NCBI GenBank assembly: GCA_021647585.1
Contig: JAKIUK010000090.1
Location: forward strand, 1 to 14,348
Origin: Methylococcaceae bacterium
GTDB taxonomy: Bacteria; Pseudomonadota; Gammaproteobacteria; Methylococcales; Methylomonadaceae
Direction: 5' to 3'
Length of the DNA stretch: 14,348 bases
Shown: piece by piece, positions 7,803-14,348 of the stretch
Numbering within the stretch: position 1 is the stretch's first letter
Layout: each line of letters begins with the position of its first letter
Notes under the pieces: generated by a model
Seen by the model: the letters and a program-made list of their open reading frames with translations, nothing else
The model's database searches: none
Told to the model about the DNA's origin: nothing
Made by a program: the position numbers and the translations under genes

Positions 7803-8258
7803 CTATTGTCGTCCTGTATGACCAAAGCCACCTTCTCCCCGGTTGCTTTCAGAAAATTCGCTAACTTGCTCAAATTCGACCTGTATTACAGGAATAAAAA
7901 CCATTTGTGCAATTCGTTCGCCAATTTCGATATGGAATGTCGTATTTCCTCTGTTCCAGCAAGAAACAAAAACCTGTCCCTGATAGTCTGAATCAATTAA
8001 GCCGACCAGATTGCCTAAAACAATACCATGTTTATGGCCCAGTCCCGAGCGCGGGAGCAGAACAGCAGCAGTATGATGGTCTGCAATATGTATAGCCAGG
8101 CCTGTAGGGATAAGAATTGTTTCTCCTGGCTCTAATACTGCAGATTTGTCCAAACATGCACGTAAATCCAGTCCTGCAGAGCCTTCAGTAGAATATTCAG
8201 GTAACGGAATATCATTTCCCAAGCGGTTATCAAGAATTTTAAGTTGTATTTTTTTCAT
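7803..8258 (-). CDS. dut: Deoxyuridine 5'-triphosphate nucleotidohydrolase (dUTPase)
   Basis: Dut hydrolyses dUTP to dUMP and pyrophosphate, keeping uracil out of DNA and feeding thymidylate synthesis. The 151-aa protein has all five motifs of the homotrimeric family: AGLDLRA (28-34), PRSGLGHKHG (69-78), the GLIDSDYQG segment with the catalytic aspartate, ERIAQMVF (118-125) and the C-terminal arm RGEGGFGHTG, which closes over the active site. Length equals E. coli Dut (about 151 aa). Its start overlaps the end of coaBC by 20 bases and algC begins 20 bases after its stop, so the three genes form one operon. The coaBC-dut order is conserved through gammaproteobacteria. Confidence 0.97.
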   Translation of the reverse strand: MKKIQLKILDNRLGNDIPLPEYSTEGSAGLDLRACLDKSAVLEPGETILIPTGLAIHIADHHTAAVLLPRSGLGHKHGIVLGNLVGLIDSDYQGQVFVSCWNRGNTTFHIEIGERIAQMVFIPVIQVEFEQVSEFSESNRGEGGFGHTGRQ

Positions 8259-9438
8259 TCATTTTCTCTGCGATCAGGGAAATTAACTGTTCTGCCAGTT
8301 GTGTCTTATTGGTCATTTTTAGGGATTTATTCCCGCTATTCCAATAAATTTGTAGTGCATTTTCATCCTTGTCAAATCCTCCTTGTTCCTTACCTACCCA
8401 GTTAGCAGCAATCATATCCAGGTTTTTTTGCGTTAATTTGTTTTTAGCATAAAATTCCAGGTTATCTGTTTCAGCGGCAAAACCAACCACAAAGCAAGAG
8501 TTTTTGGGTAAACTTGCAACTGCGGCTAAAATATCTCTGGTTTTTTGCAATTTTATAATGCTGTCATCAGCCTGTTTTTTTATTTTTTGAGAGCTACAAA
8601 CAACGGGCCGGTAGTCAGCAACAGCCGCCGCTCCAATGTAGATATCATATTTGTCAACTCTGGATAATACCGCATGATACATTTGTTCAGCCGTTTCTAT
8701 GTTTATCGGCTGCAATTTATGAGGAGCTGATAGGTTTACCGGGCCACTGATTAAAGTGACATTTGCTCCAACATTTAACGCAGCTTCAGCTAAAGCATAG
8801 CCCATTTTCCCAGAACTACGATTAGTAATATAACGAACAGGGTCTAAAGGTTCTCTTGTTGGACCTGCACTGATCAATACATTGATTCCTTGTAAAATAC
8901 TATTTTTGCTGTTTTTAAGTAATGCGATAACAATATCATTAGGTTCTGACATACGACCAAACCCGGTTTCACCACAAGCCTGGTCACCTGATTCAGGACC
9001 AATAAAATGAACGCCATTACTTTTTAAACGCTGAATATTTTCCTGGGTAACGGATTTATTCCACATGGCCTGGTTCATTGCTGGAGCAATATAAAGCGGG
9101 CAGTTAGTGGCCAAAAAAACAGTGGAAAGCAAATCATCAGCAAAACCAAGGCTAAATTTGGCAATACTATTTGCCGTGGCCGGGGCGATTAATACTATAT
9201 CAGCCCAGCGGGCAAGATTAATATGCCCCATGGCATTTTCTTCATCAGCATCGAGTAAATCAAGCGCTACAGGATTACCTGATAAAGCCTGAAATGTTAA
9301 AGGTGAAATGAACTGCGTGGCAGAGTGGGTCATTACCACTCGTATTTCATGTCCTTGCTTGTGCAGCAAGCGGACTAATTCAGCAGATTTATAAGCGGCA
9401 ATGCCACCACAAACTCCTAATAATATGCGTTTAATAAT
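8239..9438 (-). CDS. coaBC: Bifunctional phosphopantothenoylcysteine decarboxylase/phosphopantothenate-cysteine ligase
   Basis: CoaBC makes 4'-phosphopantetheine for coenzyme A: the C-terminal ligase joins cysteine to phosphopantothenate (CTP-dependent) and the N-terminal FMN enzyme decarboxylates the product. Seen in order are GVCGGIAAYKSAELVRLL (flavin fold), GHINLARWAD with catalytic His72, PAMNQAMW, ACGETGFGRM with Cys155, then the ligase start VLISAGPTREPLDPVRYI, NRSSGKMG, AAADYRP and KIKK. The conserved KRILLGVCGG N-terminus lies upstream of the first usual start (TTG at 9369), and the frame is open only back to a stop at 9444-9442. In that stretch there is no ATG, GTG or TTG. I place the start at ATT 9438-9436 (399 aa), where GGA lies 6 bases upstream; ATC 9441 or ATT 9435 are alternatives. 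An undetected sequence error is also possible. Confidence 0.9.
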   Translation of the reverse strand: MIKRILLGVCGGIAAYKSAELVRLLHKQGHEIRVVMTHSATQFISPLTFQALSGNPVALDLLDADEENAMGHINLARWADIVLIAPATANSIAKFSLGFADDLLSTVFLATNCPLYIAPAMNQAMWNKSVTQENIQRLKSNGVHFIGPESGDQACGETGFGRMSEPNDIVIALLKNSKNSILQGINVLISAGPTREPLDPVRYITNRSSGKMGYALAEAALNVGANVTLISGPVNLSAPHKLQPINIETAEQMYHAVLSRVDKYDIYIGAAAVADYRPVVCSSQKIKKQADDSIIKLQKTRDILAAVASLPKNSCFVVGFAAETDNLEFYAKNKLTQKNLDMIAANWVGKEQGGFDKDENALQIYWNSGNKSLKMTNKTQLAEQLISLIAEKMNEKNTT

Positions 9439-9471
9439 GATTTATCCGTTTATTGGAAATAACTGTTAATT

Positions 9472-9501
9472 ATGACAAATTAATACAAACTCTTCTATGC
9501 T
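9472..9501 (+). promoter_or_regulatory. Candidate sigma-70 promoter for radC
   Basis: ATGACA (9472-9477, 5 of 6) and TATGCT (9496-9501, 4 of 6) are 18 bp apart in the short divergent region between coaBC and radC. Transcription would begin near 9508, about 25 nt ahead of the chosen radC start. Placement is sensible, but the match is moderate and untested. Confidence 0.3.
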
Positions 9502-9532
9502 TAATATTTGATACAAGATAATGGAATTGATT

Positions 9533-10207
9533 ATGTCAATTAAGGATTGGCCGGCGGATGAGCAACCGCGAGAGAAGTTATTGGCTAAAGGTGCTGAGAT
9601 ATTAACAGATGCAGAGTTATTAGCAATATTTCTTCGTACCGGGATTACAGGTAAGACAGCGGTTGACCTGGCTAGAGAATTGTTAAATGAATTTGGTTCG
9701 TTACAGGCATTACTGCAAGCAGAGCAATCTGTATTTTGTCGCGGCAAAGGTTTAGGTAATGCGAAATATGCACAGCTACAAGCGGTTTTGGAAATGGCCA
9801 GGAGACATTTTGTTGAAATATTGCAAAGAGGTGATGTATTAACCAGCCCAGAAGCAACAAGAGCCTATTTGAGTGCTCAACTACGAGGATATAGTTTCGA
9901 AGTCTTTGCCTGTTTGTTTCTTGATAATCAGCACAGGGTTATTCAGTTGGAGGAAATGTTCAGAGGAACGATTGATGGAGCCAGTGTTTACCCGAGAGAG
10001 GTAGCAAAAAAAGCGTTATTTCATAATGCCGCTGCAGTGATTTTTGCTCATAATCATCCGTCAGGAATAAATGAACCCAGTCAAGCGGATAAACTGATTA
10101 CAGAAAAACTTAAGCAAGCACTAAACTTGTTAGATATCCGGGTACTGGATCACTTTATCATTGGAGATGGTCCGCCGTATTCTTTTGCAGAGCATGGGTT
10201 GTTATAA
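9533..10207 (+). CDS. radC: RadC family JAB1/MPN-type protein
   Basis: RadC proteins pair an N-terminal helix-hairpin-helix-like region with a C-terminal JAMM metallo-isopeptidase-like fold. The old link to DNA repair is doubtful and the true activity is unknown. The 224-aa product has LLAKGAEILTDAELLAIFLRTG (17-38), the GKGLGNAKYAQLQA hairpin (71-84), and a full JAMM set: the glutamate in LEEMFRGT (about 140), H173-N-H175, S183 and D186 within HNHPSG...SQAD. The metal ligands are therefore intact. I start at the ATG at 9533 (MSIKDWP), which has GGA 6 bases upstream and matches the usual RadC N-terminus. The in-frame ATG at 9521 would add MELI and lacks such a site. Divergent from coaBC, as in many gammaproteobacteria. 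Confidence 0.94.
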   Translation: MSIKDWPADEQPREKLLAKGAEILTDAELLAIFLRTGITGKTAVDLARELLNEFGSLQALLQAEQSVFCRGKGLGNAKYAQLQAVLEMARRHFVEILQRGDVLTSPEATRAYLSAQLRGYSFEVFACLFLDNQHRVIQLEEMFRGTIDGASVYPREVAKKALFHNAAAVIFAHNHPSGINEPSQADKLITEKLKQALNLLDIRVLDHFIIGDGPPYSFAEHGLL

Positions 10208-10299
10208 GGAGGGGCTTGTTGCTGGTTATTTTATAGTTTATTTTTACCCTCCTGACCTGACAGATAGAGATACCTAAGGTTGTGTCAACTTGCCTGAAA

Positions 10300-11190
10300 T
10301 TAATGTGTCAGTATAGCTTCAGCCTCTGCATATTTAGCTGCACAAACCTCAGTGACTTCTTTTGGTAAAGAAGGGCCTGGAGCTGTTTTATCCCAGTCCA
10401 GTGTTTCTAGATAATCACGAATATATTGTTTGTCAAAACTGGGTGGACTTATTCCTACCTGGTATTGATCAGCAGGCCAGAATCTTGATGAATCAGGGGT
10501 CAGTGCTTCATCAATTAAATATAATTTTCCAGCATTATCCAGACCAAATTCAAATTTGGTATCAGCAATAATAATACCTCTTTGTTTTGCAAACAGGGCG
10601 GCCTCTCTATAGAGCTGAATACTGATTTTTTTAATTTGTTCAGCTATTTCTAGGCCTATTAAAGGAACTGTTTGTGCAAAGGAAATATTTTCATCATGAT
10701 CTCCCACAGCAGCTTTTGAAGACGGGGTATAAATAGCCTCCGGTAATTGTTGAGCTTGTTGCAGCCCTTTAGGTAAGGTAATGCCGCATACAGCACCTGA
10801 GTGTTGATAATCTTTCCAGCCGGATCCTATTAGATAACCACGAACAATGGCTTCAACAGGTAGGGGGGTTAACCGTTTAACAATGATTGAACGACCGGAG
10901 ACTTGTACACGTTCTACTTGATTGGGAATGACATCTTCTAATTTTAGGTCTGCTAAATGATTAGCAATGACATGCTCCATTTTGTTAAACCAAAAATTAG
11001 AAACACTGGTTAATACTCTACCTTTGCCAGGAATCGGATCTGGAAGAACCACGTCAAACGCGGATAATCTGTCAGTAGTGACAATTAACAGATGATTGTT
11101 ATCAATTTCATAAATATCGCGTACTTTACCGCGAGACAGCAGAGTTAAGTTTGAAATAGATGATTCAAATAGTGCGGCAGGAGCGTTCAT
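10300..11190 (-). CDS. purC: Phosphoribosylaminoimidazole-succinocarboxamide synthase (SAICAR synthetase)
   Basis: PurC joins aspartate to CAIR using ATP, the eighth step of de novo purine synthesis. The 296-aa product belongs to the longer PurC type (about 290-300 aa, against 237 aa in E. coli). It has SRGKVRDIYEID (19-30, ATP-binding loop), TTDRLSAFDVVLPDPIPGKG (38-57), the signature LPVEAIVRGYLIGSG (110-124), KAAVGDHDENIS (159-170), DTKFEFGLD (210-218) and LIDEALTPDSSRFW (225-238). Start ATG at 11190 gives MNAPAALFESSI, followed at once by the conserved fold. It is a stand-alone gene, convergent with radC and divergent from djlA; no other purine gene is nearby. Confidence 0.96.
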   Translation of the reverse strand: MNAPAALFESSISNLTLLSRGKVRDIYEIDNNHLLIVTTDRLSAFDVVLPDPIPGKGRVLTSVSNFWFNKMEHVIANHLADLKLEDVIPNQVERVQVSGRSIIVKRLTPLPVEAIVRGYLIGSGWKDYQHSGAVCGITLPKGLQQAQQLPEAIYTPSSKAAVGDHDENISFAQTVPLIGLEIAEQIKKISIQLYREAALFAKQRGIIIADTKFEFGLDNAGKLYLIDEALTPDSSRFWPADQYQVGISPPSFDKQYIRDYLETLDWDKTAPGPSLPKEVTEVCAAKYAEAEAILTH

Positions 11191-11324
11191 AATATCTTGT
11201 TAAACTAATATGTTTAGCGAATATGATATTTTATCATTAAATTTAAATAGAGACGAAACAGCAAAGCTTGAGTCGTTGAGATGTTAAAATATGAATGAGT
11301 TATTTTTTAATAGGACTGTAAAGA

Positions 11325-12116
11325 ATGAGTTGGTTGGGTAAAGTTGTAGGTGGTGCATTCGGTTTTTTAATGGGGGGACCTTTAGGTGCAATTCTTGGCG
11401 CATCAGTAGGACATCAATTTGATGCAGGGTTGCAAGGTTTGGAGGGGGATGAACAGCTAAATCCAGGAGATCAGCATCGAGTGCAAATGGCTTTTTTTAC
11501 CGCTACATTTTCGGTGATGGGGCATATAGCGAAAGCAGATGGAAAAGTAACTGCGGCAGAAATTAATCTAGCTAAGCGCATAATGGATGAATTGGTTTTA
11601 ACCGAAGACATGAGAAAAGCAGCAATTAATTTGTTCCAGCAGGGGAAAGCCGATCACTTTCCTATAAATGATGTTCTGGGTCAGTTTCGTAAAGAATGTC
11701 ACCGGCGTAAACATCTCATCCGGATGTTTCTGGAAATACAGATACAGGCTGCCTATGCCGATGGTGTTTTAGATCAAACTGAAGAAAGTGTGTTGCTCAA
11801 TATTTGCCAACATTTAGGTGTTTCCAGGTTTGAGTATGAGGGTATAAAACTACAGTTCCAGGCCCAACAACGGTTTTATGGGCATAGTCAGCATAAACAG
11901 GTGGAAAACAGGCTTGATGATGCATATGCAGTGCTCGGTGTTTCTGCTACAGCGACTGATGCTGAAGTAAAAAAAGCTTATCGAAGGCTGATGAGTCAGC
12001 ACCACCCAGATAAATTAGTAGCAAAAGGATTACCTGAAGAAATGATGACTATTGCCAAGGAGAAGACTCAAAAAATCAGGAAGGCTTATGAGACAGTTAA
12101 AGATAGTAGAGAATGA
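11325..12116 (+). CDS. djlA: DjlA-type membrane-anchored J-domain co-chaperone
   Basis: DjlA stimulates the ATPase of DnaK at the inner membrane and has been tied to envelope stress and capsule signalling in E. coli. The 263-aa protein (E. coli DjlA 271 aa) opens with a glycine-rich hydrophobic anchor (KVVGGAFGFLMGGPLGAILGASVGH, residues 6-30). A helical TerB-like domain follows (about 50-180) with the paired MGHIAKADGKVTAAEI and IQAAYADGVLDQTEE acidic helices. The C-terminal J domain (198-262) has the HPD triad at 227-229 and the usual helix III KEKTQKIRKAYETVK. AGGA lies 9 bases before the ATG. Domain order and length are complete, so it should be functional. Confidence 0.95.
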   Translation: MSWLGKVVGGAFGFLMGGPLGAILGASVGHQFDAGLQGLEGDEQLNPGDQHRVQMAFFTATFSVMGHIAKADGKVTAAEINLAKRIMDELVLTEDMRKAAINLFQQGKADHFPINDVLGQFRKECHRRKHLIRMFLEIQIQAAYADGVLDQTEESVLLNICQHLGVSRFEYEGIKLQFQAQQRFYGHSQHKQVENRLDDAYAVLGVSATATDAEVKKAYRRLMSQHHPDKLVAKGLPEEMMTIAKEKTQKIRKAYETVKDSRE

Positions 12117-12213
12117 TTGGGATTAAATTGATAAAGGCAGAAATTCCAAGATGAATGAGCGCATTAGTCTATTGGAGTCATTCTGATAAGGAATCAGGGT
12201 GAGGAAACATACA

Positions 12214-12258
12214 GACATGAGCTGGAGGTTTTTAAAAAACATCCTGTCAGCTCAAGTC
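12214..12258. terminator. Hairpin between convergent genes, possible two-way terminator
   Basis: The 45-bp stretch is a near-palindrome: GAC(A)TGAGCTG and AGG on the left pair with CCT and CAGCTCA(A)GTC on the right, around a TTTTTAAAAAA core. It lies in the 163-bp gap between the ends of djlA (plus) and the PEP-CTERM gene (minus), where a bidirectional terminator is expected. A long uridine run right after the stem is missing on both strands, so factor-independent termination is plausible but not certain. Another role as an RNA-stabilising structure is possible. Confidence 0.5.
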
Positions 12259-12279
12259 TTTGATTCTGTTTGTTTTAGG

Positions 12280-12957
12280 CTATTTTTTTTGATTTCTTTT
12301 TGAAAATACTAACCCTAGCAAGCCACTACCTAAAAACCAGATTGCTCCAGGAACAGGAACAGCTGTTAACTGAAACTGATAATTACCATTACTATTAATC
12401 CAGGAATCAGTATCAAATGATCTGGAAGCTGCTGAGCCAGTAATTGACGTGGCAGCCCAACCCCAGTCATTAAGATTACTTGTGCCAACATTATTTACGA
12501 TAGACAACCAATAAGTTGTTCCCGCTGTCAGACTAACGCCAGCACTTAAAGTAGCCTCGTAAGTAAATAAACCACCGAAGGTTGTAGAAGGAGTAGCCGT
12601 ACGTGTAATGAGATTGCTAACGTTTTCGCTCCAGAAAAATGTTGTATTAGGCAAATTACTCGCATTACTCTGGAAAAGTCTCAGGGTAAAATTATCGGCT
12701 GAAGGTGTAGCACCACTGTGGTAAAGGCCAAGCCAACTCACTGAACCTAAAATACTATCTTGTTGAACTGTAAAGTTATCAGCTTTTTGGGTATTTGAAC
12801 CAAAATCGCTGTTTCCGTTTCCAGCAAAGCTTGAAGGATTAAACCCCTGAGAGAAGATAATTGCTGCAGATGCCATGGAAGGCAATGATAAAAGCGAGAA
12901 ACCCAGCGCTAAAGTTAGGATTGTTTTCGCAATTGCTTTGTCGATGCTATATGTCAT
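12280..12957 (-). CDS. Exported PEP-CTERM-type (VPLPA-like) sorting domain protein
   Basis: The 225-aa product has a signal peptide (residues 1-31, KTILTLALGFSLLSL then ASA), a beta-rich S/T/N-rich middle (IIFSQGFNPSSF..., TLRLFQSNASN, LTAGTTYWLSIVNN) and the tail VPVPGAIWFLGSGLLGL followed by VFSKRNQKK. That tail has the motif, single hydrophobic helix and basic end of PEP-CTERM sorting signals, closest to the VPLPA form with V replacing L. Such proteins are recognised and cut by an exosortase and go to the cell surface or matrix. No exosortase gene is present here. The middle part resembles other short PEP-CTERM proteins of the choice-of-anchor type; its ligand is unknown. TTGGAG stands 8 bases before the ATG. 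Confidence 0.85.
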   Translation of the reverse strand: MTYSIDKAIAKTILTLALGFSLLSLPSMASAAIIFSQGFNPSSFAGNGNSDFGSNTQKADNFTVQQDSILGSVSWLGLYHSGATPSADNFTLRLFQSNASNLPNTTFFWSENVSNLITRTATPSTTFGGLFTYEATLSAGVSLTAGTTYWLSIVNNVGTSNLNDWGWAATSITGSAASRSFDTDSWINSNGNYQFQLTAVPVPGAIWFLGSGLLGLVFSKRNQKK

Positions 12958-13001
12958 CGGTTGAACTCCAATGTAAAATGAATGTTAAAAGTGTGATGGG
13001 G

Positions 13002-13043
13002 ATTGTACATTAAAAAACTAATTGTGTTAGAAAAATTCTAACA
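13002..13043 (-). promoter_or_regulatory. Candidate promoter and overlapping palindromic operator of the PEP-CTERM gene
   Basis: On the minus strand a -35-like CTAACA (13030-13025) and a -10 TACAAT (13007-13002) are 17 bp apart, about 45 bases before the start codon. The palindrome TGTTAGAA-AAA-TTCTAACA (13025-13043) has two perfect 8-base arms and covers the -35 box. A further TTAGAA half-site follows at 13044-13049. This arrangement suits a dimeric repressor that blocks polymerase; the regulator is not identified. Confidence 0.45.
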
Positions 13044-13178
13044 TTAGAATTAGCCTGCCACTTTTATTCATGTAATTGGCAAATAGAAAATCCCTTTGCA
13101 TAGTTTTTTGTTTGAGTTTTCTACTAATTTTTTAAATGACTAGTAACCTATCGCAGGTTCCTCTCGATATTGACGTTT

Positions 13179-13206
13179 GTAGGTTTTCTATTCTCGGACA
13201 GTCTCC
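13179..13206. repeat. Solitary terminal fragment of the same miniature element
   Basis: These 28 bases match the right end of the element at 5181-5208 in 25 positions, including the block CTATTCTCGGACAG without change. No opposite end was found within the AT-rich stretch upstream or the repeat-rich stretch downstream. It therefore looks like a remnant, or the single end of a larger related insertion. It shows that the terminal sequence is repeated in this genome. Confidence 0.65.
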
Positions 13207-13253
13207 CAGGTCACTTCTGAGTAACAAGATTTCTCGGCAATAGCTCCTCGGTA

Positions 13254-13352
13254 ACTGCTCCTGCGTTGTTCTACTACACACCATCCATGGTGTTATGCGT
13301 TACCCTACTCCATGCCTCCATGGCATTATGCATTGCCCTACCTCCTGCATCC
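13254..13352. repeat. Three diverged 33-bp tandem repeats, with a shorter repeat pair just before
   Basis: Units at 13254-13286, 13287-13319 and 13320-13352 each end in a (C/A/G)(A/C)TCC-like close. The second and third match at 25 of 33 positions (ATGG..TTATGC.TT.CCCTAC core); the first aligns to the second only through TGCGTT...CTAC with a one-base shift. Directly before, TCGGCAATAGCTCC (13234-13247) and TCGGTAACTGCTCC (13248-13261) form a 14-bp pair that overlaps the first unit. The composition (GC-richer, CCATGG-rich) differs from the flanking AT-rich DNA. Short overlapping open frames on both strands here have no coding character. It is probably part of an inserted repetitive block together with the element end at 13179-13206. 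Confidence 0.6.
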
Positions 13353-13475
13353 GTGCAAGTCGTCCCGCTGGTAGAAATGACAACCCATTTAAGCTTGACC
13401 TGTGCTTTAGTTAATAGCCATAATTTTTTGTTACTAATTTTAAGACGAATAAAGCAAACGTTGTATTGTTTGGAT

Positions 13476-14090
13476 TCATGATCTACGTTCATTTTCAGGA
13501 TAACCGTCTCTACTTTTTGTAAAATCAGTTGTCCGTTTAAAGATAGGTAAGATGAACTGGGTTTTAACTTTTAAACCTAACCAGGTAACCAGAACAATAA
13601 TCACTAAATCAAGACTAAAGCTTATAGAAAATTGAGTGGTGATGCTTAAAATTGCTGTCGAGAAAAGCAGAATACCTATTAAATAGAACCTAAGTCCCAA
13701 TACAATTCCAGTTAAAAACATAGTGTGAGCTAAAATAATATGCACAAATATGCTTGCTTCAGAAGGACCTATTCGCTCTGTATCCCAAAGTAAAACAACG
13801 AGGATAACGGCAACAAATGCACTGCCCCAATAAAAAATCTCATATTTAACCAGGTTTGCAGTTTCGCGCCCTGTTCTTATGCTTTTTGCCTTTTCACTTA
13901 GAATAGATGAAATGAAAAAAAAGGGGGTTATTGATAGCCAGTAAAAAAAACCAAATAACAACGATGCTTTCATTATCAATTCACCTATAAAGCTTGCTGC
14001 GATAAGAGATATAAAAATATATTCATCAATATTAGGGTGATGTAAGATGTTTTTAATGCCTTGGTTTTTTGTTTGGTCAATGGCTGACAT
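13476..14090 (-). CDS. Six-helix membrane protein of unknown function
   Basis: I do not recognise the family. The 204-aa product has a short polar N-terminus, then about six hydrophobic segments: 24-40, 44-63, 83-102, 110-132, 135-152 and 157-176. A basic loop lies between helices 2 and 3 (EKAKSIRTGRETANLVKYE), and the charged tail ends KRTTDFTKSRDGYPENERRS, which by the positive-inside rule would be cytoplasmic. No catalytic motif, cysteine pair or signal peptide is visible. AGGA stands about 8 bases before the ATG, so it is very likely a real gene. It is transcribed alone, with no gene within 0.25 kb upstream and the repetitive block at its 3' side. Confidence 0.7.
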   Translation of the reverse strand: MSAIDQTKNQGIKNILHHPNIDEYIFISLIAASFIGELIMKASLLFGFFYWLSITPFFFISSILSEKAKSIRTGRETANLVKYEIFYWGSAFVAVILVVLLWDTERIGPSEASIFVHIILAHTMFLTGIVLGLRFYLIGILLFSTAILSITTQFSISFSLDLVIIVLVTWLGLKVKTQFILPIFKRTTDFTKSRDGYPENERRS

Positions 14091-14348
14091 TATATTTTCC
14101 TATTTAAGGTATTGAATCAATTGATTAAGTATAGACTGAGATATGATTTTTTCCTGAATAATGGAAATTGTTATAAATGCTTTGATTTTAAATCAGCAAT
14201 TGTTAATGCAAGATGATTTAACCTGTCATAACCTTGTAAACACCTAATTTTATTTGTTTTTACTTTCCATTTTCCACATAAAAACCTTCCCTCTGAAATC
14301 GTCATTCAGTAGACCTGTTTTCTATGCAGTGTTTTTTATGAATGATTC

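Noticed and set aside
10207..10253. AGGAGGG and CCCTCCT flanking a 33-base AT-rich loop between radC and purC
   Set aside because: The stem is only seven pairs with a large loop and no adjoining T-run; too weak to call a terminator.
13207..13400. CRISPR array
   Set aside because: The units are contiguous and diverged with no unique spacers between them, and no cas gene is present.
13266..13492. Overlapping 71- and 72-codon open frames on both strands
   Set aside because: Both lie on the 33-bp tandem repeats, have no ribosome site or domain, and owe their repeated peptide pattern to a unit length divisible by three.
14091..14348. Possible promoter or small gene in the right-hand end, including palindrome AATCAATTGATT
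   Set aside because: The stretch is AT-rich with no convincing frame, paired promoter boxes or RNA fold; the 12-base palindrome alone is not evidence.

Overview
The window reads as a chromosomal segment of a moderately AT-rich gammaproteobacterium. It has the order radC / coaBC-dut-algC-argB, familiar from Pseudomonas and relatives, plus a proC-yggT pair, a RadC of about 224 aa, a DjlA co-chaperone and an exported protein with a PEP-CTERM-type (VPLPA-like) sorting tail. That tail, with the overall protein style, points towards Methylococcales (methanotrophs) or a neighbouring order. This placement is inference from gene content, not a search result.

Layout. 1-1044 (minus): the first 21 codons of a short-chain dehydrogenase, running off the left edge, overlap the end of a spore-photoproduct-lyase-like radical SAM gene. 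1045-1350: intergenic, with an 84-bp palindromic repeat and a candidate proC promoter. 1351-3936 (plus): proC, yggT (TAATG junction) and a secreted DUF4124-type coiled-coil protein. 3950-9438 (minus): coaBC, dut and algC are tightly packed (20-bp overlap, then 20-bp gap), followed by argB. A 0.33-kb palindromic miniature transposable element lies between algC and argB. 9533-10207 (plus): radC, divergent from coaBC. 10300-11190 (minus): purC. 11325-12116 (plus): djlA. A hairpin separates djlA from the convergent PEP-CTERM gene (12280-12957, minus). 12958-13475: no convincing gene; it holds a promoter with an overlapping palindrome, a solitary terminal fragment of the same miniature element and three diverged 33-bp tandem repeats. 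13476-14090 (minus): a six-helix membrane protein of unknown function. 14091-14348: no gene or RNA recognised.

How the genes fit together. Most are housekeeping: cofactor and nucleotide supply (coaBC, dut, purC), arginine and proline synthesis (argB, proC), sugar-phosphate supply for polysaccharide (algC), and envelope or chaperone functions (yggT, djlA). The accessory content is the repeats, the PEP-CTERM protein, the radical SAM/SDR pair and the unknown membrane protein. I found no CRISPR array, tRNA, rRNA, phage module, toxin-antitoxin pair or recognisable defence system. The most informative oddities are the palindromic element with a second solitary end 8 kb away, and a coaBC frame with no ATG, GTG or TTG ahead of its conserved N-terminus.
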